NCBI GenBank assembly: GCA_030532125.1 | Contig: JAUNLU010000003.1 | Coordinates: forward strand, 214,491 to 278,490 | DNA length: 64,000 bases | Source: Trueperella sp. | Lineage (GTDB): Bacteria; Actinomycetota; Actinomycetes; Actinomycetales; Actinomycetaceae | Direction: 5' to 3' | In this document: positions 38,471 through 48,282 of the stretch, in pieces | How positions within the stretch are numbered: the stretch's first letter is position 1 | How the letters are laid out: each line of letters opens with the position of its first letter | Position numbers and translations under genes: made by a program | Notes under the pieces: model-generated | The model's input: only the letters and a program-made list of their open reading frames with translations | The model's database searches: none | What the model was told of the DNA's origin: nothing

Positions 38471-39904
38471 TTATTTCATGATCAGACTGTTTAATTTGCT
38501 GATCGAATCTTTGGCATCGCCCAGGAGCATGTCGGTGTTCTCATAGAAGAACAGCGGGTTGTCTACTCCAGAGTAGCCAGAGCCGAGCGACCGTTTGCAA
38601 ACGATTACTCGTTCCGCATTCCAGCATTCCAGAACCGGCATCCCCGCAATTGGCGAGCCCGGCTCTAGCGCCGCTGGGTTAACCGTATCGTTAGCACCGA
38701 TCACCAATGCCACATCGGTAGAGCTGAAGTCATCGTTGATTTCGTCCATCTCCAGCACGATGTCATAGGGAACATTGGCTTCAGCAAGCAACACATTCAT
38801 ATGACCAGGCAACCGCCCGGCCACTGGATGAATTGCAAAGCGCACGTCAACGCCACGAGCACGCAGATTGCGAGTTAGCTCTGCAACTGGGAATTGTGCC
38901 TGCGCTACCGCCATGCCGTAACCCGGGCAAATAATTACCGATTCTGCATCTGCCAGCAACTCTGCCACTTCATTTTCACTGATTACGGTAGGCACTAGCT
39001 CATTACCGTCTGCATCCACTGCCTTGACTGAAGAACCCGTAGAGTCAGCTTGACCAAATCCGCCAGTTAGCACGTTGGCAATCGAGCGGTTCATTCCCCG
39101 AGCCATCACCAACGTGAGGATGATGCCGGAAACACCCACGATAGTGCCGGCCACAATCAAGATATCCGATCCGATAGCAAAGCCAGTCAATGTGCCAGCC
39201 CAACCCGAGAACGAGTTAAGGAAAGACACCACCACCGGCATATCTGCACCGCCAATAGATAGCACCCACAGCACGCCAAAGGCCATTGCCACTAGTAGCG
39301 CAACTATCAAAGCGATGAAGTTTGGCTTAACTATCATCATCACCAGCACTGCTATTTCAATTAGCGCGATGACAATCAGCATTATGCGCTGTCCTGGAAT
39401 CTTGGCCGGGCTACCGGAAATACGTCCGTTCAACTTACCCCAAGCCACAATAGAGCCGGCATAGGTTAGTGAACCTACCAGCACTGCCGCCCAGACTTCG
39501 ATGGAGTGAACCGTACCTTCTGCCACCCCTAACCGCACGTAGCGCAGACCAAGATACGAGTTTAGACCCACAAAAGCAGAGGCCAAACCACCAAATGCGT
39601 TGAACAGCGCCACCAAGCTCGGCAGCCCGGTCATAGCCACTTTAATGGAATAAACGATGCCAATGACTGCAGCAATCGCCAACCCCACCAGCAGCATTAT
39701 TAGCGCCAAAAAGTCGAATTCGCCGTTGGCCCGGTAGTCCGAGTAGAGCGTAATGATAGAAGTACCTACTACAGCAATCCCCATGCCGACCATGCCATAG
39801 GCAGTTCCAGCTCGCGCCGTCTCCTGATTTCCCAGCCCGACAATTGCAAAGACGAAGAGAATGGCCGCTACGATATAGGCCCCTAGAATGACCTGACTAA
39901 GCAT
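38471..39904 (-). CDS. pntB: NAD(P) transhydrogenase subunit beta
   Basis: PntB forms the NADP(H)-binding domain III and most of the proton channel of the transhydrogenase, which makes NADPH from NADH using the proton gradient. The ATG at 39902-39904 lies six bases after AAGGAGG, giving 477 residues; another ATG at 39910 sits against that site. Eight or nine membrane helices cover about 1-265. The C-terminal cytosolic domain contains the [12 protein letters not shown] and [12 protein letters not shown] signatures. It overlaps the pntA stop by 8 bp. Confidence 0.95.
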   Translation of the reverse strand: MLSQVILGAYIVAAILFVFAIVGLGNQETARAGTAYGMVGMGIAVVGTSIITLYSDYRANGEFDFLALIMLLVGLAIAAVIGIVYSIKVAMTGLPSLVALFNAFGGLASAFVGLNSYLGLRYVRLGVAEGTVHSIEVWAAVLVGSLTYAGSIVAWGKLNGRISGSPAKIPGQRIMLIVIALIEIAVLVMMIVKPNFIALIVALLVAMAFGVLWVLSIGGADMPVVVSFLNSFSGWAGTLTGFAIGSDILIVAGTIVGVSGIILTLVMARGMNRSIANVLTGGFGQADSTGSSVKAVDADGNELVPTVISENEVAELLADAESVIICPGYGMAVAQAQFPVAELTRNLRARGVDVRFAIHPVAGRLPGHMNVLLAEANVPYDIVLEMDEINDDFSSTDVALVIGANDTVNPAALEPGSPIAGMPVLECWNAERVIVCKRSLGSGYSGVDNPLFFYENTDMLLGDAKDSISKLNSLIMK

Positions 39905-41456
39905 TGGCATCCTCCTTCTTAAACATGCCCAACATTCGGTAAGTAATGGCGAAGCCACCAAACATGTTGATTCCAGCAATAACCAGCGCCAAGAATGCAA
40001 CTATCCGGATCATCATTACATCGTTAGTAAGCTGCGTAATTGCGCCAACAATCGTGATACCAGAAACCGCATTCGACACACTCATCAGCGGCGTATAGAG
40101 CGCCGGCTCCACTGCGCTGATCACGTAGTAACCCACTATGCACGCCAGCCCAAACACCATGACGTGTTGCAAGAAATTAAACGGCAGCACCGCTGAAATT
40201 GCGATCCACAGCGCCGCAGCACCGATGACTAATCCAAACTTTTGGGCTGCAGTCAGTGGCTTACGCTTTGGCTTAACTTCAGTTTCCTCTGCTGCTACTG
40301 GAGCAGCCGCCGGCTTCTTTGGCGCGGCAGAAACTTTGGTTGCGGGCGGCGGGAAAGTCACTTCGCCCCTGCGGGCAATGGTCATTGACCGCAGGACTTC
40401 GTCTTCAAAATTAACTACTACTTCGCCGTCTTTACCGGGAGTTAGCAGTTTGACGAGGTTTACCAGGTTGTTTCCGTACAGCTCAGAGGCTTGCGCCGGC
40501 ATACGCTTCGGAACATCCAAATAGCCAACGATGGTGACCTTGTTTTCCGTGACATACGATTCACCCGGCCGAGTCAGCTCGCAGTTACCGCCTCCAGCAG
40601 CAGCCAAGTCCACGATTACTGACCCTGGCTTCATCGATTCCACCATCTCTTTGGTGATCAATTTTGGCGAAGGGCGCCCAGGAATTGCTGCCGTGGTGAT
40701 GATTACGTCCACCTGTGGCGCTTGCTCCGAGTAGAGCCGGGCCGCGCGCTTATTGTAATCATCGCTCATTTCCTTGGCATAGCCGTCGGTGGAAACTTCC
40801 GCGCCCACGTTCTCCACGCTGAGGAATTCGCCGCCCATGGATTCGATCTGCTCAGCTACTTCCGGGCGGGTGTCCGTGGCGCGCACGATCGCACCCATTG
40901 ACTTTGCTGCCCCGATTGCAGCTAGCCCCGCGACGCCGGCGCCAATCACTAGCACCTTGGCAGGCGGGATCTTGCCAGCAGCAGTTACTTGGCCATTGAA
41001 GAAGCGCCCAAAAGCGTGGGAGGCTTCGACGACGGCGCGGTAGCCGGAAATATTGGACATGGAGGACAAGGCGTCAAGGGACTGAGCCCGAGAAATCCGG
41101 GGCACCATATCCATCGACATTGCAGTCACATCATAGGAAGCTAATTTATCGGCCACCTCAGGTCGTTGCCGCGGACCAAAGAAGGAAACTACCGTGGATC
41201 CTGCTTTAGCTAGCTTCAATTTCTCATCTGCCGGTTCATTGACCGTAAGAATGAGATCGCTGGCCCACACCTCAGTGTCAGTGCCGATTTCAGCTCCGGC
41301 TGCAGTGTAGGCATCATCAGAAAAGTCGGCGTTAACACCGGCACCGCTTTCCACTACGACGGTGTAGCCGAGCTTGACCAGCTTAGGCACCGTGGTAGGA
41401 GTGGCGGCGACGCGCGTTTCACCGTTAGCTATTTCTTTCGGAATACCAATACGCAT
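39897..41456 (-). CDS. pntA: NAD(P) transhydrogenase subunit alpha
   Basis: PntA binds NAD(H) (domain I) and supplies four membrane helices. The 519 residues include [20 protein letters not shown], the NAD fold [22 protein letters not shown] near 170, a Pro/Ala/Lys-rich linker near 385-405, then four C-terminal helices. It is one chain of the E. coli type, not split into PntAA and PntAB. The start is ATG at 41454-41456. A GCAAAG/CTTTGC inverted repeat lies 13 bp upstream of it. Confidence 0.96.
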   Translation of the reverse strand: MRIGIPKEIANGETRVAATPTTVPKLVKLGYTVVVESGAGVNADFSDDAYTAAGAEIGTDTEVWASDLILTVNEPADEKLKLAKAGSTVVSFFGPRQRPEVADKLASYDVTAMSMDMVPRISRAQSLDALSSMSNISGYRAVVEASHAFGRFFNGQVTAAGKIPPAKVLVIGAGVAGLAAIGAAKSMGAIVRATDTRPEVAEQIESMGGEFLSVENVGAEVSTDGYAKEMSDDYNKRAARLYSEQAPQVDVIITTAAIPGRPSPKLITKEMVESMKPGSVIVDLAAAGGGNCELTRPGESYVTENKVTIVGYLDVPKRMPAQASELYGNNLVNLVKLLTPGKDGEVVVNFEDEVLRSMTIARRGEVTFPPPATKVSAAPKKPAAAPVAAEETEVKPKRKPLTAAQKFGLVIGAAALWIAISAVLPFNFLQHVMVFGLACIVGYYVISAVEPALYTPLMSVSNAVSGITIVGAITQLTNDVMMIRIVAFLALVIAGINMFGGFAITYRMLGMFKKEDANA

Positions 41457-41469
41457 ATATTTACTCTAC

Positions 41470-41486
41470 GCAAAGAATTCCTTTGC
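41470..41486. promoter_or_regulatory. inverted repeat just upstream of pntA
   Basis: GCAAAG, five bases, CTTTGC (41470-41486), 13 bp before the pntA ATG. Its position fits an operator or a short 5' UTR hairpin; nothing more can be said. Confidence 0.3.
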
Positions 41487-41728
41487 TGACATATAACCCG
41501 CATCTTGAGCTACGGCTCACGATTGCTAACCGGGTTTGGGCAAAGTTGCAGAATTCCGCAACTGACTGAACTTAAGTAAGGTGCCAGATTTCTGTGTATT
41601 GCAGCACTAGGACTATCCCTCTGTATTGACACCAATCGGTTTCGATCAGGCAGGAAGACCCACCAACTGTAGTCAATTAAGGGATGCGCCCGGCACCCCA
41701 CAAAAATGCGCCTAGTACAATCAGCTCC

Positions 41729-42244
41729 GTGGCTAAAAAACGTAAGTCTGGCATTACCCGCAAACATTCTGGTGGCACAAGAGCTATTGCAGCTCTCAAT
41801 CAGGCCGGAGTGCCATTTGAGGTGATCGAATACGAACATTCGGACACGATGGCGCATGGCTACGCGCTAGATACCGCTGCAGTACTCGATTTAGATCCAC
41901 AAATAATTTTCAAAACTCTGATGGCTGAGGTAGACGGCGCCGCAGTAGTTGCGCTGGTACCAGCATCTGCTCGGCTCAATTTGAAGGCACTCGCCAAAGC
42001 TGGCGGCGGTAAATCCGCTGTCATGATGGCACCGGAGACGGCGGAGCGAATAACTGGGTACGTTACGGGCGGAATTTCTCCGCTGGGCCAGAGCCGCAAA
42101 CACCCCACCTATATTGACATTTCGGCGCAGTCCCTGCCGCAGATGCTGATTTCTGGCGGAAAACGCACCTTCTCGTTAGTGGTGTCACCGGACGATTTGG
42201 CCAGGATAACCGACGCTCAATTTGTTGCAATTGCAAATACCTAA
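41729..42244 (+). CDS. ybaK: Cys-tRNA(Pro)/aminoacyl-tRNA deacylase, YbaK/EbsC family
   Basis: YbaK clears mischarged Cys-tRNA(Pro). The 171 residues contain the catalytic-site Lys in IIFKTLM near 63, LVPASARLNLKALAKAGGGK and YVTGGISPLGQSRKHPTYID, all typical. I place the start at GTG 41729: TACAAT lies 7 bp before it, there is no ribosome-binding site, and the codons upstream look non-coding. This suggests a leaderless message; an ATG at 41684 is the alternative. Confidence 0.9.
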   Translation: MAKKRKSGITRKHSGGTRAIAALNQAGVPFEVIEYEHSDTMAHGYALDTAAVLDLDPQIIFKTLMAEVDGAAVVALVPASARLNLKALAKAGGGKSAVMMAPETAERITGYVTGGISPLGQSRKHPTYIDISAQSLPQMLISGGKRTFSLVVSPDDLARITDAQFVAIANT

Positions 42245-42473
42245 TTTGCCCATTTTTTCGCCCCGATGAGGCGTCCCAGCTAGGAGCTAGTACGCCCCGT
42301 GCGAGGCTGCTTAGCTAGGGGGTGAGATAACGCCCATTAGCTGAGAAGCCGAGTATTTAGGCGGCAAGCGTTGTTACGCTGAGGTTAGCCAGCCTGGCGC
42401 ATTATGGGCTGGAATTTTTAGCACTATTGGCTGTGACGAGGCAGCCGAAACTGAAATTTGTGGAGGTTTTCCC
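42245..42473 (+). other. structured 5' region of the SGNH esterase gene
   Basis: The 229-bp gap can fold into at least two hairpins. A short one is GGCGT...ACGCC at about 42270-42295. A longer one at 42305-42350 pairs GGCT with AGCC and CTTAGCTA with TAGCTGAG. There is no T-run after either. It may be a terminator of ybaK or a structured leader; no known riboswitch consensus was matched. Confidence 0.4.
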
Positions 42474-43610
42474 TTGAAGTCTTCAGCGAAGTTTACTGCT
42501 GCCATTGCCGCTGCCGCACTGGCACTAATTCTGCCTACCGCTGCGGTAGCCGAAGATAGCAGCACTACCGACTCCGAACGCGAGCTCATAGTCCAGCTGG
42601 GCGACTCTTATTCCTCTGGCAACGGCGCGGGCGACTATGTTGATGAGACTTGCTGGCGTTCTCCTCACAACTATGGGCAGCAAGTGGCAGATGCCCTCGA
42701 CGCCGATTACCTAAACGCAGCGTGCTCCGGCGCTGAAACCCGGCACTTTGTAAATGAAGAACAGGAAGTGGGATCGGCAAAGCTGATTACCAAGACCTAC
42801 CGCCTGCCGCGCGCCACGTTCCCGACCGCGGCGGCACAGGGCGAAGAATGGCTCAGCCGCATGATTGCTGCTGAGGCTTGCGGTCCACTTCCTGGCGCAG
42901 AATACTCGTGGGACTACCAACTAACTGCCCCGGCTCCAGCCGGCGATCTCTACACCGCCACGCTAAAATGCCAGATGAAGCACCAGACCCAGATTAATGC
43001 GGTCACCCCTGCAGCAGACAAAGTATTCCTAACTACCGGTGGCAATGACGCCGGATTCGTCAATATCGCCTTGGCTTGTATGGTGTTGCGCCAGCCAGAG
43101 TTCTGCAAGAGCACGATTAACAAGGGCGTTGACGTCATGCAGAACCAGGTCCCCACAGACCTATTTGAGGTACTGCAAGCTATTGAAGAAGCCTCTGCCG
43201 GCAACGCCGACGTCTACGTAGTCAACTACCCATACCTGCTTGCTACTGACCAGTACCTAATCCCTGAGGGACGCCGTGCCCGGTACAACATGGCGGCAGA
43301 TATCTACCAGCTCCAAGACAACTACGACCAACTGCAGCAGCAGCTGGTCGCCAAGATGAATGAGCTCACCAATTCAGATCGTTACCACTTCGTAGATATG
43401 AAGCCAGAGTTCCTAAATCGCGGCATCAATCCATACTTCCGCGGGGATCAGTCCGAGTCTTACTTTGTGCCGATCCTGGGCAGCATGCAATTTGTCGAAT
43501 GGGTGCACCCGCGTCCAGTAGGCTGGGATACCGAAGCTCGGGTGCTTTTGGATGCAGTCACTACGGTAGACAACGCTCGGGCAGCAAAAACCGCATTAGC
43601 CAATAACTAG
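42474..43610 (+). CDS. secreted SGNH-family esterase/lipase
   Basis: A 378-residue exported hydrolase. A signal peptide covers residues 1-26 (cleavage after AVA, before EDSS). The catalytic Ser is in QLGDSYSSGNG (Ser45), the oxyanion Gly-Asn in TTGGNDAGF near 190, and the catalytic His in WVHPRPVGW near 343. Several Cys pairs (CWRSP, ACSGA, ACG, LKCQ, ACM, FCK) suggest disulfides, as in streptomycete SGNH lipases. The start is TTG with TGGAGG seven bases before it. The substrate is unknown; cell-wall or host lipid esters are possible. Confidence 0.88.
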   Translation: MKSSAKFTAAIAAAALALILPTAAVAEDSSTTDSERELIVQLGDSYSSGNGAGDYVDETCWRSPHNYGQQVADALDADYLNAACSGAETRHFVNEEQEVGSAKLITKTYRLPRATFPTAAAQGEEWLSRMIAAEACGPLPGAEYSWDYQLTAPAPAGDLYTATLKCQMKHQTQINAVTPAADKVFLTTGGNDAGFVNIALACMVLRQPEFCKSTINKGVDVMQNQVPTDLFEVLQAIEEASAGNADVYVVNYPYLLATDQYLIPEGRRARYNMAADIYQLQDNYDQLQQQLVAKMNELTNSDRYHFVDMKPEFLNRGINPYFRGDQSESYFVPILGSMQFVEWVHPRPVGWDTEARVLLDAVTTVDNARAAKTALANN

Positions 43611-43624
43611 CCCCAAGGAGTCCA

Positions 43625-46339
43625 ATGCCAGAGCCGTCATTAAACCTGGTATTGGACGATCTGGAGGACGCCCACGGTCTGGCTCCCACCGGTCAAGACA
43701 TTTACGATGCCTTCACCGCGTGGGTGTCCAGTACCGGCAAACAAATGTACCCGCACCAGGAAGAGGCACTGACGGCGATTGTCTCTGGTGACCACGTCAT
43801 AGTCTCCACCCCCACCGGGTCGGGAAAATCTCTTATTGCCATGCAGGCGCTATTTACTGCGCTAGCTACTGGTCGCACTGCCTATTACACAGCTCCGCTG
43901 AAAGCATTAGTGTCCGAAAAATTCTTCGACCTAATTGAAAAATTTGGTGCCCATAACGTCGGGATGATCACTGGCGATTCTGCTATCAACGCCAATGCCC
44001 CGATTATCTGTGCTACCGCAGAAATTTTGGCAAATTTGGCACTCCGCGAGGGCGCCCAGGCTGACGCCGGGGTGGTGGTTATGGACGAGTTCCATTTCTA
44101 CGCTGAGCCCGACCGCGGTTGGGCGTGGCAAGTGCCGTTATTAGAACTGACTAACACTCAGCATGTGCTACTTTCTGCCACGCTGGGCGATACTGACTTC
44201 TTCGTCACTGACCTGCGCCGCCGCACCGGGCGGGAGGTCAGTATTGTGGCTGACGCCCCGCGCCCAGTGCCGCTGCACTACATTTGGTCCACTGATCCAA
44301 TCGGCGAAGAAATACAAGAATTAGTGGCCACCCACATGAGTCCGGTGTATGTGGTGCACTCTTCCCAGCGTGCCGCGGTGGCTGGGGCTACTGCACTGCT
44401 ATCTATGAGCCTCATTTCCCGAGAGCAAAAAGACCAGATTGCAGCAGCACTAGCTAATTTCAAGTTCAACGCGGGCTTCGGCAAAACTCTGTCTAAATTG
44501 TTGCGCGCCGGCATTGGAGTTCACCATGCCGGGCTACTCCCCCGTTATCGACGCTTGGTCGAGCGGCTAACTCAAGCTGGGCTGCTCGCCGTTATCTGTG
44601 GCACCGACACTTTGGGAGTCGGCATTAATGTTCCAATCCGCACGGTGCTAATTACTTCATTGGTGAAGTTCGACGGCAATCGAGTGCGTACCCTGCGCGC
44701 CCGCGAATTTCACCAAATCGCCGGCCGCGCTGGGCGGGCTGGATATGACACCGTGGGATACGTGGTGGTCAGCGCGCCAGAGCACGAAATAGAAAATGCC
44801 CGGCGAGTGCGCAAAGCGGGCGGCGACCCGGCAAAGTTGAAACGAGTACAGCGGGTAAAACCACCAGAAGGAGAAGTCAGCTGGTCGGAAAAAACTTTTC
44901 AACAGCTCAAAGATGCTCCGCCAGAGGTGCTGCGCTCGCGAATGCGGGTCAACCACGCCATGATTCTCAATCTGATGCAGCGCCCTGACCCGGTGGCCGC
45001 TACGGCAAAGTTGCTGACTGACAACCACGAACCACCCACTGAGCGTAATCTGTTACTGCGCCAAGCACTAGATATTTATCAAACTTTGCGCACTGCAGAA
45101 GTCATCCGCCATGAAGATCGCAACTGGCGCCGCTCTCACCCGGGAGAGAACGCCGTGCATTTTGCCAAAAATGTGCCCAGCGATTTTGCGCTGAATGCTC
45201 CGCTGTCTCCCTTTGCCCTAGCGGCCCTGGAACTGCTGGATCCGGATAGCGACACCTATGCCCTCGACGTCGTCTCAGTAATTGAAGCCGTGCAGGAAGA
45301 TCCCACTCCCGTCCTCTACGCCCAACGTAATGAGGCGCGCGGCCAACTAATTAATGAGTTGAAAGCGGCTGGGGTGGAGTACCACGAACGCATGGCACGG
45401 GCAGATGAAGTCACCTGGCCACAACCGCTAATTGAACTGCTGGAACCGGCACTGGCTACCTATGCGCAATCCAATCCTTGGGTGGTCGCACACGAACTGT
45501 CCCCAAAATCAGTAGTGCGGCAAATGATAGAAGAAGGCAATACTTTTTCTGAGTTTATTTCCCGCTACGATCTGACGCGGGCCGAGGGAATTTTATTGCG
45601 CTATTTGACGGATGTGTACCGCGCGTTACGCCAAAGCGTGCCTATTCACGCTGCCACTGCGGAAGTTGAGCAAATCACCGACTGGCTAGGTGCCCTAGTG
45701 CGCTCAATTGACTCCTCGCTACTGGACGAATGGGAAGCATTGGCAGCTGGACGTACCACGGTAGGCGAACTGGATTTCTTGGCTGGCGCCGACGCTACCG
45801 CAGGTGAGGAAGCTGCATTTGGGGCCGACGCCGATGGCAAAGTCAGTTTCTCCCGTAACCAACATGCGGTGCGAAAAGCCCTGCGCAATGCCTTGTTCCA
45901 GCGGGTAACCGCCCTGGATCGAGATGACTATTCCCTGCTGGATAAACTTGACCGCGCCTCAGGCTGGGACGGCGACCGGTGGGCAGATACCATGGACGCC
46001 TATTGGGACACCTATGACTATCTGAACACCGGCCCGCGCGCTCGGTCAGCACAGTTTTTTGCAGTGCTAACTGACCCCACCTATGCTGACTTGCTAGCAG
46101 CCGGGGCAGATCCCGACCAGGCAAGTGATTGGCTAGAGACGCATGCTCCCGGGCGGCTATGGCTCGCCACTCAAGTATTAGATGATGCCGCCTCGCGATT
46201 GGACACAGCATGGGACGATGGCGCTGACCTCCCCGAACCGGAGATGACTTGGGCGATATGGGCAGTGGTAGATTTGGATGCCTCAGATGAAGCGGGCGAA
46301 CTGGCACTGCAAATGTTGCGCTTGGGACCGCGGCTCTAG
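43625..46339 (+). CDS. DEAD/DEAH-box helicase with C-terminal DUF3516, Ski2/Mtr4-like
   Basis: A 904-residue actinobacterial RNA helicase. Motif I is STPTGSGKS (61-69), motif II DEFH (154-157), motif III SAT (184-186), then a second RecA domain with GVGINVPIRTVLITSL and motif VI QIAGRAGRAG. The DUF3516 region covers roughly 480-900. Ski2-like folds point to RNA 3'-end processing or decay (inference). The ATG has AAGGAG upstream, 14 bp after the esterase stop, so the two may be co-transcribed. Confidence 0.92.
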   Translation: MPEPSLNLVLDDLEDAHGLAPTGQDIYDAFTAWVSSTGKQMYPHQEEALTAIVSGDHVIVSTPTGSGKSLIAMQALFTALATGRTAYYTAPLKALVSEKFFDLIEKFGAHNVGMITGDSAINANAPIICATAEILANLALREGAQADAGVVVMDEFHFYAEPDRGWAWQVPLLELTNTQHVLLSATLGDTDFFVTDLRRRTGREVSIVADAPRPVPLHYIWSTDPIGEEIQELVATHMSPVYVVHSSQRAAVAGATALLSMSLISREQKDQIAAALANFKFNAGFGKTLSKLLRAGIGVHHAGLLPRYRRLVERLTQAGLLAVICGTDTLGVGINVPIRTVLITSLVKFDGNRVRTLRAREFHQIAGRAGRAGYDTVGYVVVSAPEHEIENARRVRKAGGDPAKLKRVQRVKPPEGEVSWSEKTFQQLKDAPPEVLRSRMRVNHAMILNLMQRPDPVAATAKLLTDNHEPPTERNLLLRQALDIYQTLRTAEVIRHEDRNWRRSHPGENAVHFAKNVPSDFALNAPLSPFALAALELLDPDSDTYALDVVSVIEAVQEDPTPVLYAQRNEARGQLINELKAAGVEYHERMARADEVTWPQPLIELLEPALATYAQSNPWVVAHELSPKSVVRQMIEEGNTFSEFISRYDLTRAEGILLRYLTDVYRALRQSVPIHAATAEVEQITDWLGALVRSIDSSLLDEWEALAAGRTTVGELDFLAGADATAGEEAAFGADADGKVSFSRNQHAVRKALRNALFQRVTALDRDDYSLLDKLDRASGWDGDRWADTMDAYWDTYDYLNTGPRARSAQFFAVLTDPTYADLLAAGADPDQASDWLETHAPGRLWLATQVLDDAASRLDTAWDDGADLPEPEMTWAIWAVVDLDASDEAGELALQMLRLGPRL

Positions 46340-46382
46340 ACTATAAACAATGCGAATAATCAATTAGCACAGGAGCGTAGTT

Positions 46383-47102
46383 TTGACTGATATCGCAGGT
46401 AATATCGAAAAAGTTCGGGATCAGATTGCCGAAGCTGCCAGTCAAGCCGGCCGCCCAGCAGATAGCGTAAAGCTAATGCTGGCGGCTAAGTATCAACCGC
46501 TGGAGAATCTGGAAGCTGCGGTAGCTGCTGGAGTGACCCTATTTGGTCACAACATTGTGCAGCAATTAGTTACCGCCAGCACGGGGCTAGCAGCAGCTGG
46601 AATCGCCACCACCAATACGGTTATTGGCCCGGTGCAGTCAAATAAAATGCGCGCCGCGATGGATCACGCCAGTCGCATCGATACCGTGGATTCCGTTAAA
46701 GCGGCTACCCGGATTGCCCGCCGACAGGCGGCTCGAATTGCTGACGGCGCCCCAGCCGAGCCATTCCCCATTTTGCTACAGGTCAATTCTGCTGACGCTT
46801 CCACTCAAAGTGGCTGTGCCCCCGCTGCGCTATTAGAAATTGCCAGCGAGATCTCTGAATTAGAGTTAGTGCGCATCGACGGGTTGATGACTATCGGCGC
46901 CAACACTGACGACCTCGCCGCTATTCATCAGTCTTTCCAGCTCACCCGCGAATTAGGAGAACAATTACGTAAGCTCCCCGGCTTAGCAGGCGCTACTGAA
47001 CTCTCTATGGGGATGACGCACGATTTGGCTATTGCGGTAGCAGAGGGCTCAACTGTGGTGCGCGTAGGCACTGCCGTGTTCGGGCCGCGCCCCCGCCCAT
47101 AA
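46383..47102 (+). CDS. yggS: PLP homeostasis protein, YggS/PROSC family
   Basis: A pyridoxal-phosphate-binding protein without known enzyme activity that buffers PLP. The 239 residues hold the PLP Lys36 in LMLAAKYQP (a variant of the usual VSKT/K), the LFGHNIVQQL segment in place of the common FGENYVQE, IGPVQSNK, RIDGLMTIG and the C-terminal LSMGMTHDLAIAVAEGSTVVRVGTAVFG. The start is TTG with AGGAG seven bases upstream. The FGEN motif change (Glu to His) is unusual. Confidence 0.9.
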   Translation: MTDIAGNIEKVRDQIAEAASQAGRPADSVKLMLAAKYQPLENLEAAVAAGVTLFGHNIVQQLVTASTGLAAAGIATTNTVIGPVQSNKMRAAMDHASRIDTVDSVKAATRIARRQAARIADGAPAEPFPILLQVNSADASTQSGCAPAALLEIASEISELELVRIDGLMTIGANTDDLAAIHQSFQLTRELGEQLRKLPGLAGATELSMGMTHDLAIAVAEGSTVVRVGTAVFGPRPRP

Positions 47103-47136
47103 TTGACGCAGCGGCCGGTTAGCTAGTTTTTTTGCA

Positions 47137-48030
47137 CTAATAGACCGTCAATCCATGGTCACGGAAGATATCCCGGGCTGATGCCGTTTGGGCGGCGCTA
47201 GGCGGCTTAACTTCCGCCAGTTGGTATCTCATTCCGGAAGTTTCCCATTTGGCGCGCGCCATCTGATGGAATGGTAGAACTTCTACTCGTTCTACGTTGT
47301 CCCACTGCGCGGCAATTTCAGCCGCTTGGGCGATATTTTCTGGATCATCTGTTAGCCCTGGCACCAGCACAAATCGTACCCAGACCGGAACCCCAGCCTG
47401 CGCTAAGCGCTGCCCAAAAGCTACTGTGGGCGCCAGTTCCCGACCAGTAGTACGCCGGTAGGTATCGGGATCACCGCTTTTGATGTCCAGTAATACTAGG
47501 TCGAGATTGGCGAGTATCTCGTCGGTAGCTGCCGCCCCCAAGAAGCCGGAGGTATCAATCGTGGTGTGTATACCGGCGTCTTTAGCCCCCGCCAGCAATT
47601 TAGCGAGAAACTGCGGTTGCATAAGTGGCTCCCCGCCAGAGAAAGTCACCCCACCCCCAGTAGCAGCGAAAACTGAGCGATACCGCAGCATACGATCTAG
47701 CAGATCCTCAGCAAATACGGGCGTCCCTGCGCGCATTTGCAGCGTATCGGGATTGTGACAGTACAGGCAGCGCAGCGGACACCCAGCAAAGAAAGTGGTC
47801 ATCCGGGTACCGGGACCATCTACTGCGGTGACTAACTCCCAAGAGTGTACTGACCCGAGATTACCGGCACGCACTTGCGCCATGTGCTCGCTGCGCGTCA
47901 GACCACTTGCCGCTTCAATACCAGACAGCCCGGCGTCAGCCAGCCGCGGTACTTCCTGTTCTAGCGGCAGCGGCCGGTATTCTCCGGTACTACCTTCGCT
48001 CTCCCAGTATTGGGTGGCGTCGAAACTCAC
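47137..48030 (-). CDS. pflA: pyruvate formate-lyase-activating enzyme
   Basis: A radical-SAM enzyme that installs the glycyl radical in pyruvate formate-lyase. The CxxxCxxC motif is Cys84, Cys88 and Cys91 ([11 protein letters not shown]); [10 protein letters not shown] follows near 128. The 297 residues carry an N-terminal extension of about 60 residues before the [14 protein letters not shown] segment where E. coli PflA begins; bifidobacterial PflA is also extended. The GTG start (48028-48030) overlaps the stop of the glycyl-radical-domain gene by 4 bp. The operon order is pflB core, radical domain, pflA. Confidence 0.94.
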   Translation of the reverse strand: MSFDATQYWESEGSTGEYRPLPLEQEVPRLADAGLSGIEAASGLTRSEHMAQVRAGNLGSVHSWELVTAVDGPGTRMTTFFAGCPLRCLYCHNPDTLQMRAGTPVFAEDLLDRMLRYRSVFAATGGGVTFSGGEPLMQPQFLAKLLAGAKDAGIHTTIDTSGFLGAAATDEILANLDLVLLDIKSGDPDTYRRTTGRELAPTVAFGQRLAQAGVPVWVRFVLVPGLTDDPENIAQAAEIAAQWDNVERVEVLPFHQMARAKWETSGMRYQLAEVKPPSAAQTASARDIFRDHGLTVY

Positions 48031-48278
48031 ATATCCTCGTGGAAGGTGCGGGACAAGACGTCGAGCTGCTGTTCGCGAGTCAAACGCACGAAATTAACTG
48101 CGTATCCAGAGACGCGCACGGTGAGCTGCGGGTATTTCTCCGGGTTTTCCATTGCGTCTTCCAGCGTTTCCCGGTTCAATACGTTCACATTCACGTGGTA
48201 AAGCCCCTGCACGCCACCAGTACCGCAGCGCTGTGACTTCATAGAAGCCAGCCGGTCTTCATAAGTTTTCTTCGTCAT
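48027..48278 (-). CDS. grcA: stand-alone glycyl-radical domain (GrcA-like), probable second chain of a split pyruvate formate-lyase
   Basis: An 83-residue protein. Residues 28-83 match the C-terminal 55-60 residues of pyruvate formate-lyase: [19 protein letters not shown], then [17 protein letters not shown] with the radical Gly58, ending RTFHEDM. Residues 1-25 ([19 protein letters not shown]) have no counterpart in E. coli PflB. The ATG lies 4 bp after the pflB stop and is preceded by AAAGG and GAGATT. E. coli GrcA (127 aa) is similar, but there it repairs a complete PflB. Here the neighbouring PflB lacks this domain, so the protein should be required for activity (inference). Confidence 0.9.
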   Translation of the reverse strand: MTKKTYEDRLASMKSQRCGTGGVQGLYHVNVNVLNRETLEDAMENPEKYPQLTVRVSGYAVNFVRLTREQQLDVLSRTFHEDM

Positions 48279-48282
48279 AATC

